Source: Prorocentrum cordatum (Eukaryota > Sar > Dinophyceae > Prorocentrales > Prorocentraceae). Taken from it: a stretch of DNA of 25,000 nt. This document shows, one piece after another, positions 16,284 through 23,935 of the stretch. Numbering within the stretch: the first letter of the stretch is position 1; each line of letters opens with the position of its first letter. The notes below the pieces were generated by a model that did no database searches, was not told the origin of the DNA, and worked only from the letters and a program-made list of their open reading frames with translations. Location of the stretch: NCBI GenBank assembly GCA_963575745.1, contig CAUYUJ010018481.1:27501-52500 (forward strand), in the 5' to 3' direction. The translations under genes were made by a program, and so were the position numbers.

Positions 16284-16757
16284 GTGAGCGGCGCAGATGA
16301 AGGGGTCCCGACGTCCCACGCGGAGCTTCAATTCGAGGCAACTAGCGCCCGCCGATTCGCAGGTGCGGGCACAGCAAGTCCGATTCGGAACCGCGCATCA
16401 GCGCATCACCACAGTCGGTCGAAAGCAAGCGACGCGCAAGCTAAACTGCACTCGAACCATGCTGGACGCGCTCCAGCCACAGCCGTGAAATCCCAGGTGA
16501 GCAGGATGGAAGACATGCAGCTGGCGAGCAACAAGGGCTTTCAAAGCGCGACCGAAACAAAAGCGGAAAATGCGAGGCACAGTCACACGACGTGCGAGCG
16601 AGGAAGGCAGGAATCAACATGCACGCTGTTTGGCGTCGCGGACCTGCGCGCAGCGAGAGGGCGGAGAAAGTCGTGGAGAAGCAATCGCGCGCGCGCATCG
16701 AGAAGCGCCCGAGCCCTCAGAGACCGCTTAGAGTCCTGCAGCAACCACCCCCCATGA
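16284..16757 (+). CDS. Weak hypothetical open frame
   Basis: A 157-residue frame begins at an ATG just after the AAC array. Residues about 45-115 are of mixed composition (Ala, Ser, Lys, Asn, His) with reasonable codon pattern (for example MEDMQLASNKGF). No domain or membrane segment is seen. The last third becomes Arg-rich, as expected from GC-rich non-coding sequence. Two minus-strand frames overlap it. I give it a low chance of being a real exon. Confidence 0.2.
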   Translation: MSGADEGVPTSHAELQFEATSARRFAGAGTASPIRNRASAHHHSRSKASDAQAKLHSNHAGRAPATAVKSQVSRMEDMQLASNKGFQSATETKAENARHSHTTCERGRQESTCTLFGVADLRAARGRRKSWRSNRARASRSARALRDRLESCSNHPP

Positions 16758-17708
16758 GCCACCCGGGCGTGGATCACGGGGGGGCTGTGGAACGACGAGG
16801 CTACGGTGCGCTGGAGATGCCACAAACCATCCGGGGCTGGATGGCGGGGGGAGCGAGTAAGCAGCGTGGAGCGACAAGAAGGCCAAGACCGCCCTAAATC
16901 CCCAAAAAGGGCAGGGGGGTCACGTGCCTGCAGGCTGCCTGCGGCGCGCGGGCGCCGAGGCGGGCAGGCACCAAGGAGCAAGGATGCCGCAAAGGCTTGC
17001 TGGCGGTGGCGGGGAGGGCTGCTGGAACAGCCAGGAGCTGCAGAGCGGAGGGGGGGCGCACGCCTCCGACGGAAAGCAGAGGCCAGAGGGGAGGAGGGCC
17101 AGAGAGCGGCGCAGGCCGAGCGGGGCCTGGAGGGAAGCGCGAGCGCACACGGGTGCCCGCTGGCGGCAGACTGGCCAAAGTGAAGGAAAAGGGCCTGGAA
17201 GTGAGGCTAGCGAAGAATCTCCGCAACTCGCCAACTCACAGCGAAAGTGGCGCCCAGCCCGTTCGCCGAATCCTCGACGTTCGCACGGCTCCTGCGGGGA
17301 GGGGGCTGCCCAACGAAGACAGGGCCACAGGGGGCCTCCAGGGAAAGGCGCGCAGGGACCAGCGGAGGCAAGGCAGAGAGGGCCAGGGAGGGCAAGGTGC
17401 GACGACGGGCAGTTCTGAGCCGCGTGCCACGGTGCTTTCTTCGCGGCGCCAGGCCTACCGTCGCCGCCTGGAACGGACGGTGCTGTTGGAGCTGCCGCGA
17501 GGCAGGCCGACTCCGGGCCGCCTGCGGGATGGGAGGCTGTCACATCCGCCAGCCAGCTACAGCGAGGCGGTCAGAGAGGCTGCCCCCCCCTGGCGCGGCA
17601 GGGAGACGTGGTTCGCCACGCAACGTCGGCAGCGAGCGCCAATGGCACTGCCGCCCGCTGTGGGAGGCGAGGCCAGGCAGGGCGGAAGCAGGGCGAGCGA
17701 GCGGGGGC
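16758..17708. other. Very GC-rich stretch, no supported gene
   Basis: Open frames overlap on all strands with Arg, Gly, Pro and Ala dominating, as expected from composition. No tandem repeat longer than a few units was seen. Regulatory CpG-rich DNA is possible but not demonstrable here. Confidence 0.4.
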
Positions 17709-18920
17709 TCAGAGGGCAGGGGCGGGGGGCCACCGTCGAGGGGGCCAGGCGATGGGAGCGGCGGCGGCGCGGGAGGCAGCGCCCCCCCCGGGGGAGGAGG
17801 ACGGGGCCGGGGCGCACCTCCGGAGCGGCTGCTGGGAGAGGTCGCAGAGGAGCGGCAGGTCCTCCACCTCCCCCTCCTCCTCCTCCTCCTCCTCCTCCTC
17901 CTCCTCCTCCTCCTCCTCCTCCTCCTCCTCCTCCTCCTCCTCCTCCTCCAGGTGCGGAGCGGCAGGGCAGAGAGAGGAGGGGGGGCTGCGGCGGGGAAGG
18001 GCGGCAACGCGGCGCGGGCCCCCGGGCCCCCGCTGGGAGGGCGGCGGTCCAGGTGGGCCTGCCGACCGCGCGCGGGCGGGCAGGAGGGGCGCCGCCGTGA
18101 CGACGGGGGCCGCGCCATCCTGGGGGCCGCGCCCCCTGGGAGGGCCCGTGGAGGGCGGGAAGTTGCAAGCGTTGGGGTTGCTCGACGGCCGAGGGGCGCC
18201 GAGGGGGTCGCGCGGGCGGCCGCGCAGCCGCCCCGCGCCCTGGGCGGCTTCCTCGGGAGTGGAGGCGGTCGAGCGCCCGCGCCGGGATGCGAGCCGCGGG
18301 CTCGCGCCAGGCCCCCGCGCGAGCGGGGAGGCGAGCCGAGACGGGAGGCAGAGGCCTCGCCGTCCGGCCGCGGGTGGCGGGCGAGGCAGGCGGGGCGCCC
18401 GAGCCAACGGGGCCGGGAGGTGCGCGCCCGGGGAGGCGGAGACGGCAGGGCGCGCGGGTGGGCCGGCTGCCCCCCACAGAGGCGGCCCGGAAGCCTGCTG
18501 GTCGCGCACGAGGTCCGCCGCGAGAGCGGCGCGCGTCCTGAAAGCGCCCCCGCTCGAAGCACTCGACGAACGCCTCCAGATCGGAGTCTCGGCCAGGTTG
18601 GGGTCGGTCGGCAAGATGGGCGGCTTCTGCCGCTTGGGGGCGTGACCGAGGAAATCCCCCCACGCGCAGGGCTGCCGGAGGACAGCGCGGATCTCGGCGG
18701 TGCGCTCGACAAGGCGGCGGGGGGTGGGCTCGGCAGCGTCTGCATCGCAACCGTCGGGGAGGCCTGACGCAGGCACACACGATGCGGGCTGCGCTTTGCA
18801 ACCGAAGGCGCGCTCCCGAAATGAGCGGGGGAGGGTGCCGGGGCGCCCACTGGGGTCAGCGGAGGAGGAGCCGTGCTTGCGAAGGGCGGCGCCCCAGAGC
18901 CTGGCCCGGCGCAGGATCAA
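17709..18920 (-). CDS. Candidate minus-strand open frame with poly-Glu tract
   Basis: A 403-codon frame. Residues about 60-150 read protein-like with GC-ending codons (RLVERTAEIRAVLRQP; KRQKPPILPTDPNLAETPIW). The TCC tract at 17874-17949 is read as about 26 Glu (residues about 323-349), followed by GEVEDLPLLCDLSQQPLRR. The middle (about 150-320) is Pro/Arg/Gly/Ala-rich. Against it, the region is very GC-rich and a second minus frame is also open and locally convincing (SDLEAFVECFERGRFQDAR near 18560). There may therefore be an intron or frameshift, or no gene. The first residues overlap dispersed repeat H. No function is proposed. A possible acceptor (CCTGCGTCAG|G) lies near 18764. Confidence 0.3.
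   Translation of the reverse strand: MILRRARLWGAALRKHGSSSADPSGRPGTLPRSFRERAFGCKAQPASCVPASGLPDGCDADAAEPTPRRLVERTAEIRAVLRQPCAWGDFLGHAPKRQKPPILPTDPNLAETPIWRRSSSASSGGAFRTRAALAADLVRDQQASGPPLWGAAGPPARPAVSASPGAHLPAPLARAPRLPRPPPAAGRRGLCLPSRLASPLARGPGASPRLASRRGRSTASTPEEAAQGAGRLRGRPRDPLGAPRPSSNPNACNFPPSTGPPRGRGPQDGAAPVVTAAPLLPARARSAGPPGPPPSQRGPGGPRRVAALPRRSPPSSLCPAAPHLEEEEEEEEEEEEEEEEEEEEEEEEEGEVEDLPLLCDLSQQPLRRCAPAPSSSPGGGAASRAAAAPIAWPPRRWPPAPAL
17874..17949. repeat. (TCC)n tract, 76 bp
   Basis: Uninterrupted TCC/CTC repeat with pyrimidines on the plus strand. The word GGAGCGGCAGG or its complement occurs on both sides (17850 and 17955). Confidence 0.95.
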
Positions 18921-19060
18921 ATCCTTCCGGAGCGCCCTGGAGCGCTTTCAGGGCGTTCTGAAGCGGCAGGGGCGCCCGATACATCTTCCAGAACCACTGG
19001 GTATCAGAGCTCCCCGATACATCCCGGTTCGGTGTTGTCCTGGTCTCGGATTCGTGTTAC
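18910..19060 (+). repeat. Dispersed repeat family H, copy 2
   Basis: Homologous to 9105-9275 (shared words listed there). A second GATACATC word is present at 19016, so this copy holds a small internal duplication. Confidence 0.75.
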
Positions 19061-19146
19061 AATTCGGAGCATCAAGATTTTTGCCAGGGCGACGCGCTTG
19101 AAATCCGCCTGCAAAATGTATCCCTGAAGGGAGCTGCGGGCATATA
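19061..19146. other. Spacer
   Basis: Short lower-GC stretch with no feature seen. Confidence 0.3.
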
Positions 19147-19545
19147 TCAGATCGAACGAGCCACGCACTGAAATGTCTGGGCCGCAAGATGAAGAACCCG
19201 TTGAGAGAAGATGGTGGTAACCACCGGCACACGCACACGCATTCGCGCGCACGAGCAAATACAAACACACATGCAAGCACACAGATTGCGAGAGCTGTAA
19301 CATAGAAGCTTATGGCTGTCCAAATCAGACGAGATTTGAATGATTTGTGTGATGCTTCCGGGTTTCACACGTATTCCAAATGGCAGGTTCGATGCAGTGT
19401 CATTTTGTCGAGTGTGGTGGTGCCTTTTTGCTTTCCTTCTGAGGAGGCGGCCTGCGAGAAGGGCGGCCACCGCCAGTGCAGCAGAGTCGCCGCCACCGTC
19501 CTCTTCCATGGGCAGTGATTCCTCTTCTTGCTCTGGCCGCATCAT
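19147..19545 (-). CDS. Candidate minus-strand N-terminal exon
   Basis: A 132-codon frame from ATGATG at 19545. The beginning reads as an acidic head (MMRPEQEEESLPMEEDGGGD), an Ala/Leu helix (about 22-38), then a basic LLRRKAKRHHH stretch. This is a plausible nuclear or nucleic-acid-binding N-terminus. After about residue 60 the reading becomes less protein-like and passes a CA-rich stretch, so an intron may start there. The ATG overlaps the stop of an upstream minus-strand frame (ATGA), which I consider chance in a eukaryote. Overlapping frames on the plus strand (19528-20136) are an alternative reading. Confidence 0.35.
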   Translation of the reverse strand: MMRPEQEEESLPMEEDGGGDSAALAVAALLAGRLLRRKAKRHHHTRQNDTASNLPFGIRVKPGSITQIIQISSDLDSHKLLCYSSRNLCACMCVCICSCARMRVRVPVVTTIFSQRVLHLAAQTFQCVARSI

Positions 19546-20340
19546 GGCTCAGATCTGACCATCGCCCGTTTCCCGAAGCCAAGTCCCCTTGACATCGAAA
19601 TTCGGGGGAGGCTGAGCACATGTTTGACATGCTCGAATCTGCTGTTGGGCTTGCTGGCGACATTTGAGGCCTCGGCTCCCATTGACTTCGATTCCGTGGG
19701 TGTCACTGCATTCCTGCTGTCGGCTGTCATCCTAGGCGAGGTGGGGGAGCGTTTCATAGTGTTGCTGCAGTTCGGCGCAGGCGACGCTGTAGGTCTGCAG
19801 TGGGCTGTCGCACCCACATCCGGTGGGAGAGATGTTGCCTGTGGCCTTGAAAATGTCGCGGCGCACATGATGTGTAGTGTGTTGGTGATCAACCATGGCG
19901 TGCGTGGTTCAAGCAGAGCGGAGCGGACCAACCCGCATTTCCAGAACAGCGTGGGCCTACAATTTTTGTTAGTGAAGCTTTCAATACGAAAAATACACCG
20001 CCCCAGTTCGGCAGCTAATGTTCGTTGCGTATGGTCTTGTGCGACTCCAAACCGTTCGATGATGGGTCCTCGTTTTCTCTCCGCTGCGCCCGCGGCGTAT
20101 ATTCATTGTGCGTGTGTTTCCCACTTCCCCCTATAGTTCCTCCTCGTCCTAACCCCCTCCCTCAGCCTGCCCCTCGTCGCTCATGCCAGCACGGCCCGCG
20201 CACGTGTCATGTCCTACAGGCGGATCCACTGGCGGCGCCAAAGGTAGGGACCCCTTGTGATCAATCATGCCAATGTAAGAAAACGCATAGATCGTAACAT
20301 AAATATGTAGATGTATGTGCGGTAATCAACACGCGTACAC
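19546..20340. other. Moderate-GC stretch with ambiguous coding frames
   Basis: Plus frame 19528-20136 reads LLLGLLATFEASAPIDFDS and on. Minus frame 19542-19931 reads a Ser/Thr/Pro-rich peptide, and a third minus frame contains YSVACAELQQHYETLPHLA before a stop. All three look partly protein-like and they exclude one another, so no gene is called. A pyrimidine-rich tract at 20118-20220 ends in CTACAG|G, a possible plus-strand acceptor. Confidence 0.3.
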
Positions 20341-20467
20341 AAATACACACACACACGCACACACACACACACACACACACGCACACACACACGCAGACGC
20401 ACGCACTCACGCACACACACACACAACAAAAAAAGCACGCGCGCACGCACACGCACACGTACACACA
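20341..20467. repeat. (CA)n / CACG microsatellite
   Basis: ACAC repeats with G substitutions and an AACAAAAAAAGC interruption near 20426. Short TA and GTAT runs follow to about 20495. Confidence 0.95.
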
Positions 20468-20535
20468 CATCTATATCTATATATATATGTATGTATACCT
20501 ACGCACACGCACGCGTTCGCGCACGCTCACTGAAG

Positions 20536-20570
20536 GAGAGAGAGAGAGAGAGAGGGAGAGGGATATATAA
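20536..20570. repeat. (GA)n and TATATA runs
   Basis: GAGA run (20536-20555) followed by GGGAGAGGGATATATAA. Confidence 0.85.
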
Positions 20571-20654
20571 AAGAAACCAATTCATGAAACCCACAGATAC
20601 ACGAAAAGGCCAGGTCAAGTAGCACAGTGGAGAAATGCAGCTGTCCCAGGGTAG

Positions 20655-21257
20655 TCAAAAGAGGGCTATACGAGGTGATCTTGTGTGTGGCAATTGCCAG
20701 GTATGTATGCCTTCTCGACGGGGGCTAGCCGTAGCGGCACGTAGGAGGCAACGAATCGTGCAGATGTGGGGTAAGATAACCAACGTGGGTAAATTCGGAA
20801 AGTAAACTTGCGTGTGTGGAGCGGATATGTTGTAGCTATGCGGTACATGTGAGGTTTGTGTTCCGATATAGTTTTCGCTTTTACGATCACGATCACGCGT
20901 AGCAGTTCTGCACCCAACCATCATTTGATCCTCAGCGCCGCGCGTCTCCTCCCCCTCCGCCTCCTCCTCCGCCTCCTCCTCATCCTCATATCCCTCCTCG
21001 TCTTCCATCTTCGGTTGCTCAAAAAGGCTCATGCCATTCCGCCGATCTCCAGAAGGGGCGATGTGCGGCTCGCGCTTCCGCTTGCATTGTTTGCCGCGCC
21101 CCGTCGTGTTGCCGGCGTGGAGTGGTACGGCAGCTGCTGGCGTGTCCTCCCAGTCTTCCGCGTCTGCTGCGGGGCTTTGCGAGGGCCTCTCGGCTCGGGG
21201 AGGCTGATTGGAGCAATTTTGAGATAGTTGGGGGACCGCGATGCCCCAAGCGGACAC
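20655..21257 (-). CDS. Candidate acidic protein with basic nuclear-type signal (probably first exon plus read-through)
   Basis: A 200-codon frame. Residues 1-130 are convincing: MSAWGIAVPQLSQN start, Pro/Ser-rich segment, ADAEDWEDTPAAAVP, basic KRKR at 59-62 (nuclear-localisation-like), then an acidic MEDEEGYEDEEEAEEEAEGEE block (84-104) and a charged RDRDRK stretch. Beyond about residue 130 the reading is less protein-like, so the true exon may end at a donor near 20930-20880. The acidic block is encoded by imperfect GAG/GGA repeats, so part may be microsatellite expansion. It has no recognised family. Acidic plus NLS composition is common in nuclear and chromatin-associated proteins, but that role is only inference. 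Confidence 0.45.
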   Translation of the reverse strand: MSAWGIAVPQLSQNCSNQPPRAERPSQSPAADAEDWEDTPAAAVPLHAGNTTGRGKQCKRKREPHIAPSGDRRNGMSLFEQPKMEDEEGYEDEEEAEEEAEGEETRGAEDQMMVGCRTATRDRDRKSENYIGTQTSHVPHSYNISAPHTQVYFPNLPTLVILPHICTIRCLLRAATASPRREGIHTWQLPHTRSPRIALF

Positions 21258-21800
21258 ATGTTGACCCTACGCGCATCCCCACCCAATCCAGAAACATTGG
21301 CCATCAGGGCGCAAGCTAACCTGTGTTTTGCGATTTCGTAAACCGTGTTCGTTTTTGAGTTCGTTTTTCAGCAAGCACGGAACGAAGACAGAACGAGGGA
21401 AAACAGAAACAACACGATACCAGAAAACACTGTTTAGTTCGTGCCCAGGTGGCCATGCGAGCAATCAGGAGAAGAGAAGTCGAGGAGCACAGTAAAATAA
21501 CGAAGGGCCATCCCCCATCGGTTCCGAAGTCAGCAGAAGGTAACCACAAAGATCTCCCTCGTAAGCACTCTGATGTTGTCGTGTTGCCTTGCTGGAGCCA
21601 GCGTGGAATCATTTGGGGACCTCGATGGTCCGGGAGACATGTCCTAGCGCTTCGTGCATCCTCAGCCCATCCAGAAGTGATGGCCAGGCGCGTCGGGAGA
21701 GGGGAAGTCGAGAAGCTGTAGGAGAGTAGAGAGGGGGATCCTTCCCTTCCGTTTCGAAGCCATCAGGAGTGATCCACAAAGGCGTTCGCGGGTATTTTGT
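21219..21800. repeat. Diverged duplicated blocks
   Basis: TTGGGG.ACC.CGATG, GACATGT or ACATGTTGACC, TCGTGCATCC.CA.CC.ATCCAGAA and TGGCCA recur at 21228-21305 and 21612-21685. AGGAGAAGAGAAGTCGAG..GC to TTCCGAAGTCAGCAG and CACAAAG recur at 21464-21550 and 21692-21780 (offset about 228). The first block overlaps the start of the 21257 coding candidate. Confidence 0.6.
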
Positions 21801-22241
21801 TGTAGACGGTTATTGGAGGTCTTTAGGAGCCCTCGCGCTGTGCTCCTGAGGCCCTTGGTGCTCTTGGGCCATATCGACAAGGTGATAAATCGAAGACTGC
21901 GAAAACCATCGGATTCATGGTGGTTGGCCTGACGTGGGAACACAAAGTGGGCACACGCATGAGGCACTGTGGCCCCCTTCAGGCCTTTTTTGCCAGCTGC
22001 TTGAGGGCATGTTGGAGGCATGTTGGAGGGAACTCACAAAAGAGTCAGAGGGGGAGGGGAGCAAGCATCTCACACGACTCCTCACCCCAACAGTTAGGGC
22101 ATGGGGGCTGGCGGGGGCGGCGGACATTTGACGTGTGCAGATCCATGGGCAGAAGGGGTCGCAGAACACCGAGGCCTCCGCAGTCGCAATGAATGTGGCG
22201 AGGTAGTTTCAATTGTCTCAAGTGTTTGTTCGACCATCGGT
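21801..22241. other. Anonymous stretch
   Basis: Small direct duplication GGCATGTTGGAGG/CATGTTGGAGG at 22007-22030. Otherwise nothing is seen. Confidence 0.4.
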
Positions 22242-22610
22242 TCAGTCTAGAAGTTGACCATACCCATCCTCGCCAAGCTCCCCAACAGCATCGTAATCCT
22301 CATCGTCATCGTCATCATCATCAGCATCAGCATCATCAGCATCATCATCCTTATCACTAGCAGCAGCAGCATCAGCATCGACATCGTCACCATCATCATC
22401 ATTCGCATCATCATCAGCAGCAGCATCAGCATCATCATCACCATCATCATCATCAGCAGCAGCAGCATCCCCATCACGATCAACAACAGCATCATCATCA
22501 GCATCAGCATCATCAATTCTAGCATCTCGCAGGATGTACGCTGAGTTGTCCTGCAAATGACCCGTTCCCTTGTCCTCCCCCTCCTCGTCGCCTCCCGTTT
22601 TCCTCGACAT
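22242..22610 (-). CDS. Candidate Asp/Ala-rich acidic protein
   Basis: A 122-codon frame from ATG 22610 to a stop at 22242-22244. It starts MSRKTGGDEEGEDKGTGHLQ and continues DNSAYILRDARIDDADADD. It then has an Asp/Ala tract of about 75 residues and ends in a non-repetitive tail (DAVGELGEDGYGQLLD). Non-repetitive, protein-like sequence on both sides of the tract in the same frame favours genuine coding. The tract is also the only one of six frames giving a soluble acidic peptide. Against it, the tract is a GAT/GCT microsatellite that leaves several frames open. There is no known family. It lies 1 kb upstream, on the same strand, of the other acidic candidate, so the two might be exons of one gene. 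Confidence 0.4.
   Translation of the reverse strand: MSRKTGGDEEGEDKGTGHLQDNSAYILRDARIDDADADDDAVVDRDGDAAAADDDDGDDDADAAADDDANDDDGDDVDADAAAASDKDDDADDADADDDDDDDEDYDAVGELGEDGYGQLLD
22275..22516. repeat. Imperfect (CAT/CAG)n trinucleotide tract
   Basis: CATCAT and CAGCAG blocks with CCAT, CGT and CTT variants. In frame with the candidate above on the minus strand (GAT = Asp, GCT = Ala). Confidence 0.95.
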
Positions 22611-22915
22611 CCTTGTATGCTTGCTCCGCTGCCCTCCTGCAGCCGAGACGCTGGAATGAGAATCATTTGGGGCTCAGGAGGGGCTCTGGTTGCCAGGCCG
22701 CTCTTCAGGTCTAGGTTGGGGACCTATTCGTGTCCGAAGCTCGACGTGGCCAGTCGTGCCGTTCATCCTAACACGATGGCTGTGTCCGCCTCGGCTCGAG
22801 CCCTTGGCTCTCCAGGAGGCCCGCCCGTGCACCGGTCGCATCCGCGCAAGCCCGAGGTGCACGCGATGGCCGTCCCCACAGCTGGAGGGTTTCTCCGAAG
22901 GGCTTAGGCGACCCG
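22611..22915. other. Spacer with ordinary composition
   Basis: A short plus-strand frame (to 22907) has no recognisable feature. The word GAATCATTTGGGG at 22670 also occurs at 21606. Confidence 0.35.
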
Positions 22916-23009
22916 CCCTCCTCCTCCTCCTTCTCCTCCTCCTCCTCCTCCTTCCTCCACCTCCTCCTCCCCCTCCACCTCGTCCTCGTCCTCCTCCTCC
23001 TCCTCCTTC
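22916..23009. repeat. (TCC)n tract, 94 bp
   Basis: Interrupted TCC/CTC tract, pyrimidine strand on plus, directly followed by module G. Confidence 0.95.
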
Positions 23010-23043
23010 TCGGGTCGCCTACGGCCCCGGGGGAAACCGTGCA
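23010..23043. repeat. 34-bp module family G, copy 2
   Basis: Exact match over 34 bases to 9023-9056, in the same position relative to a TCC tract. Confidence 0.9.
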
Positions 23044-23044
23044 C

Positions 23045-23420
23045 CCACAGCCCACAGGTCAGGAAGACAACCATCGGGTTGGGAGGATGGGGTTGGAACA
23101 CGTGAGGATATCCTTACCCGCATCGGCACGAACGACATGGGTACGGAAAGAATGGGCACAATGCCCCCAACAGCAGTTCCTTTTCATTTCGAACAGGACT
23201 CGCTGTCTGCGCCGCTGCGGCCTGTGTCCAGTTGAGACAAAGGGCCGCCTGCCCAACAGCGGCCGCTGTTGGTTTGGGACAAGATTTGTTGGGCATTGTA
23301 CCCATTTTTACCGTATCCGTTTCGGGTGTCCACAACGGCTTTCCCCACAGCCTACAGGTCAGGAAGACAACCATCGGGATGGGAGGATGGGGTTGGGACA
23401 CGTAAGGATACCCTTACCCG
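23045..23420. repeat. 76-bp direct repeats 300 bp apart flanking a foldback
   Basis: 23045-23120 and 23345-23420 match at 71 of 76 positions with no gaps, at an offset of exactly 300. Both start CCACAGCC and end CCTTACCCG. Between them is an inverted repeat (next entry). The intervening sequence is not itself duplicated. Confidence 0.95.
23139..23318. mobile_element. Foldback between the 76-bp repeats
   Basis: Arms 23139-23180 and 23277-23318 are imperfect reverse complements (GGGTACGGAAAGAATGGGCA against GGATACGGTAAAAATGGGTA, then CAATGCCC). A perfect 20-bp palindrome CCAACAGCGGCCGCTGTTGG lies at 23253-23272. No coding capacity is seen. The arrangement resembles a small terminal-repeat element, but lacks TG...CA ends and any visible target duplication. 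Confidence 0.6.
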
Positions 23421-23549
23421 TAGGCGGCCGAAGGTATCGTCCATTGCATCCGGAAACTATTGCTCGTTTCCCTCATCCTCCTCAACCCTTCCTCCCAACA
23501 CGGGAAGCGTTCTCCTCAACAGGTCCAGTACGGCAGTCGAGGATACGCT
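23421..23549. other. Spacer
   Basis: Nothing recognised. Confidence 0.3.
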
Positions 23550-23645
23550 GAGGTCGGGGGCGGCAGAGAGGTGGGTGATGACTCGGGGGAGTGGATATCA
23601 TGAGGAGGGCCATGATATCTCCCCAGATTCCATGGCGCCCCTGCT
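23550..23645 (+). repeat. Dispersed repeat family E, copy 2, with hairpin
   Basis: Homologous to 5658-5762. Hairpin arms GATATCATG (23594-23602) and CATGATATC (23611-23619) pair perfectly over 9 bases. Confidence 0.8.
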
Positions 23646-23697
23646 TATTCCCAACCATCCTGTGGTGTTGGGGGAAGAGATGGGGCCCCGCATCTCC

Positions 23698-23898
23698 TTC
23701 CTCCTCTCCTCCTCCTCCTCCTCCTCCTCCTCCTCCTCCTCCTCCTCCTCCTCCTCCTCCTCTTCCTCCTCCTCCTCCTTTCCTCCTCCTCCTCCTCCTC
23801 CTCCTCCTCCTCCTCCTCCTCCTCCTGCTCCTCCTCCTGCTGCTCCTCCTCCTCCTCCTCCTCCTCCTCCTCCTCCTCCTCCTCCTCCTCCTCCTCCC
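23698..23898. repeat. (TCC)n tract, about 200 bp
   Basis: TCC/CTC repeat with rare T and TGC interruptions, pyrimidines on the plus strand. Fourth such tract in the window, all in the same orientation. Confidence 0.95.
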
Positions 23899-23935
23899 TC
23901 CTCCCCATCCTTGCCTTGGCTCTCCGCATGTCTCT

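Noticed and set aside
17247-18767. 506-codon plus-strand open frame
   Set aside because: It overlaps equally long frames on the minus strand in very GC-rich DNA, is Arg/Gly/Ala-dominated, and reads the TCC tract as poly-Leu.
19542-19545. ATGA stop-start overlap between two minus-strand frames, like translational coupling
   Set aside because: Coupling of this kind is bacterial and everything else here is eukaryotic. One of the frames is doubtful.
23045-23420. Complete LTR retrotransposon in miniature
   Set aside because: Repeats do not begin TG and end CA, and no primer-binding site, polypurine tract or target duplication was seen. Kept only as a foldback with direct repeats.
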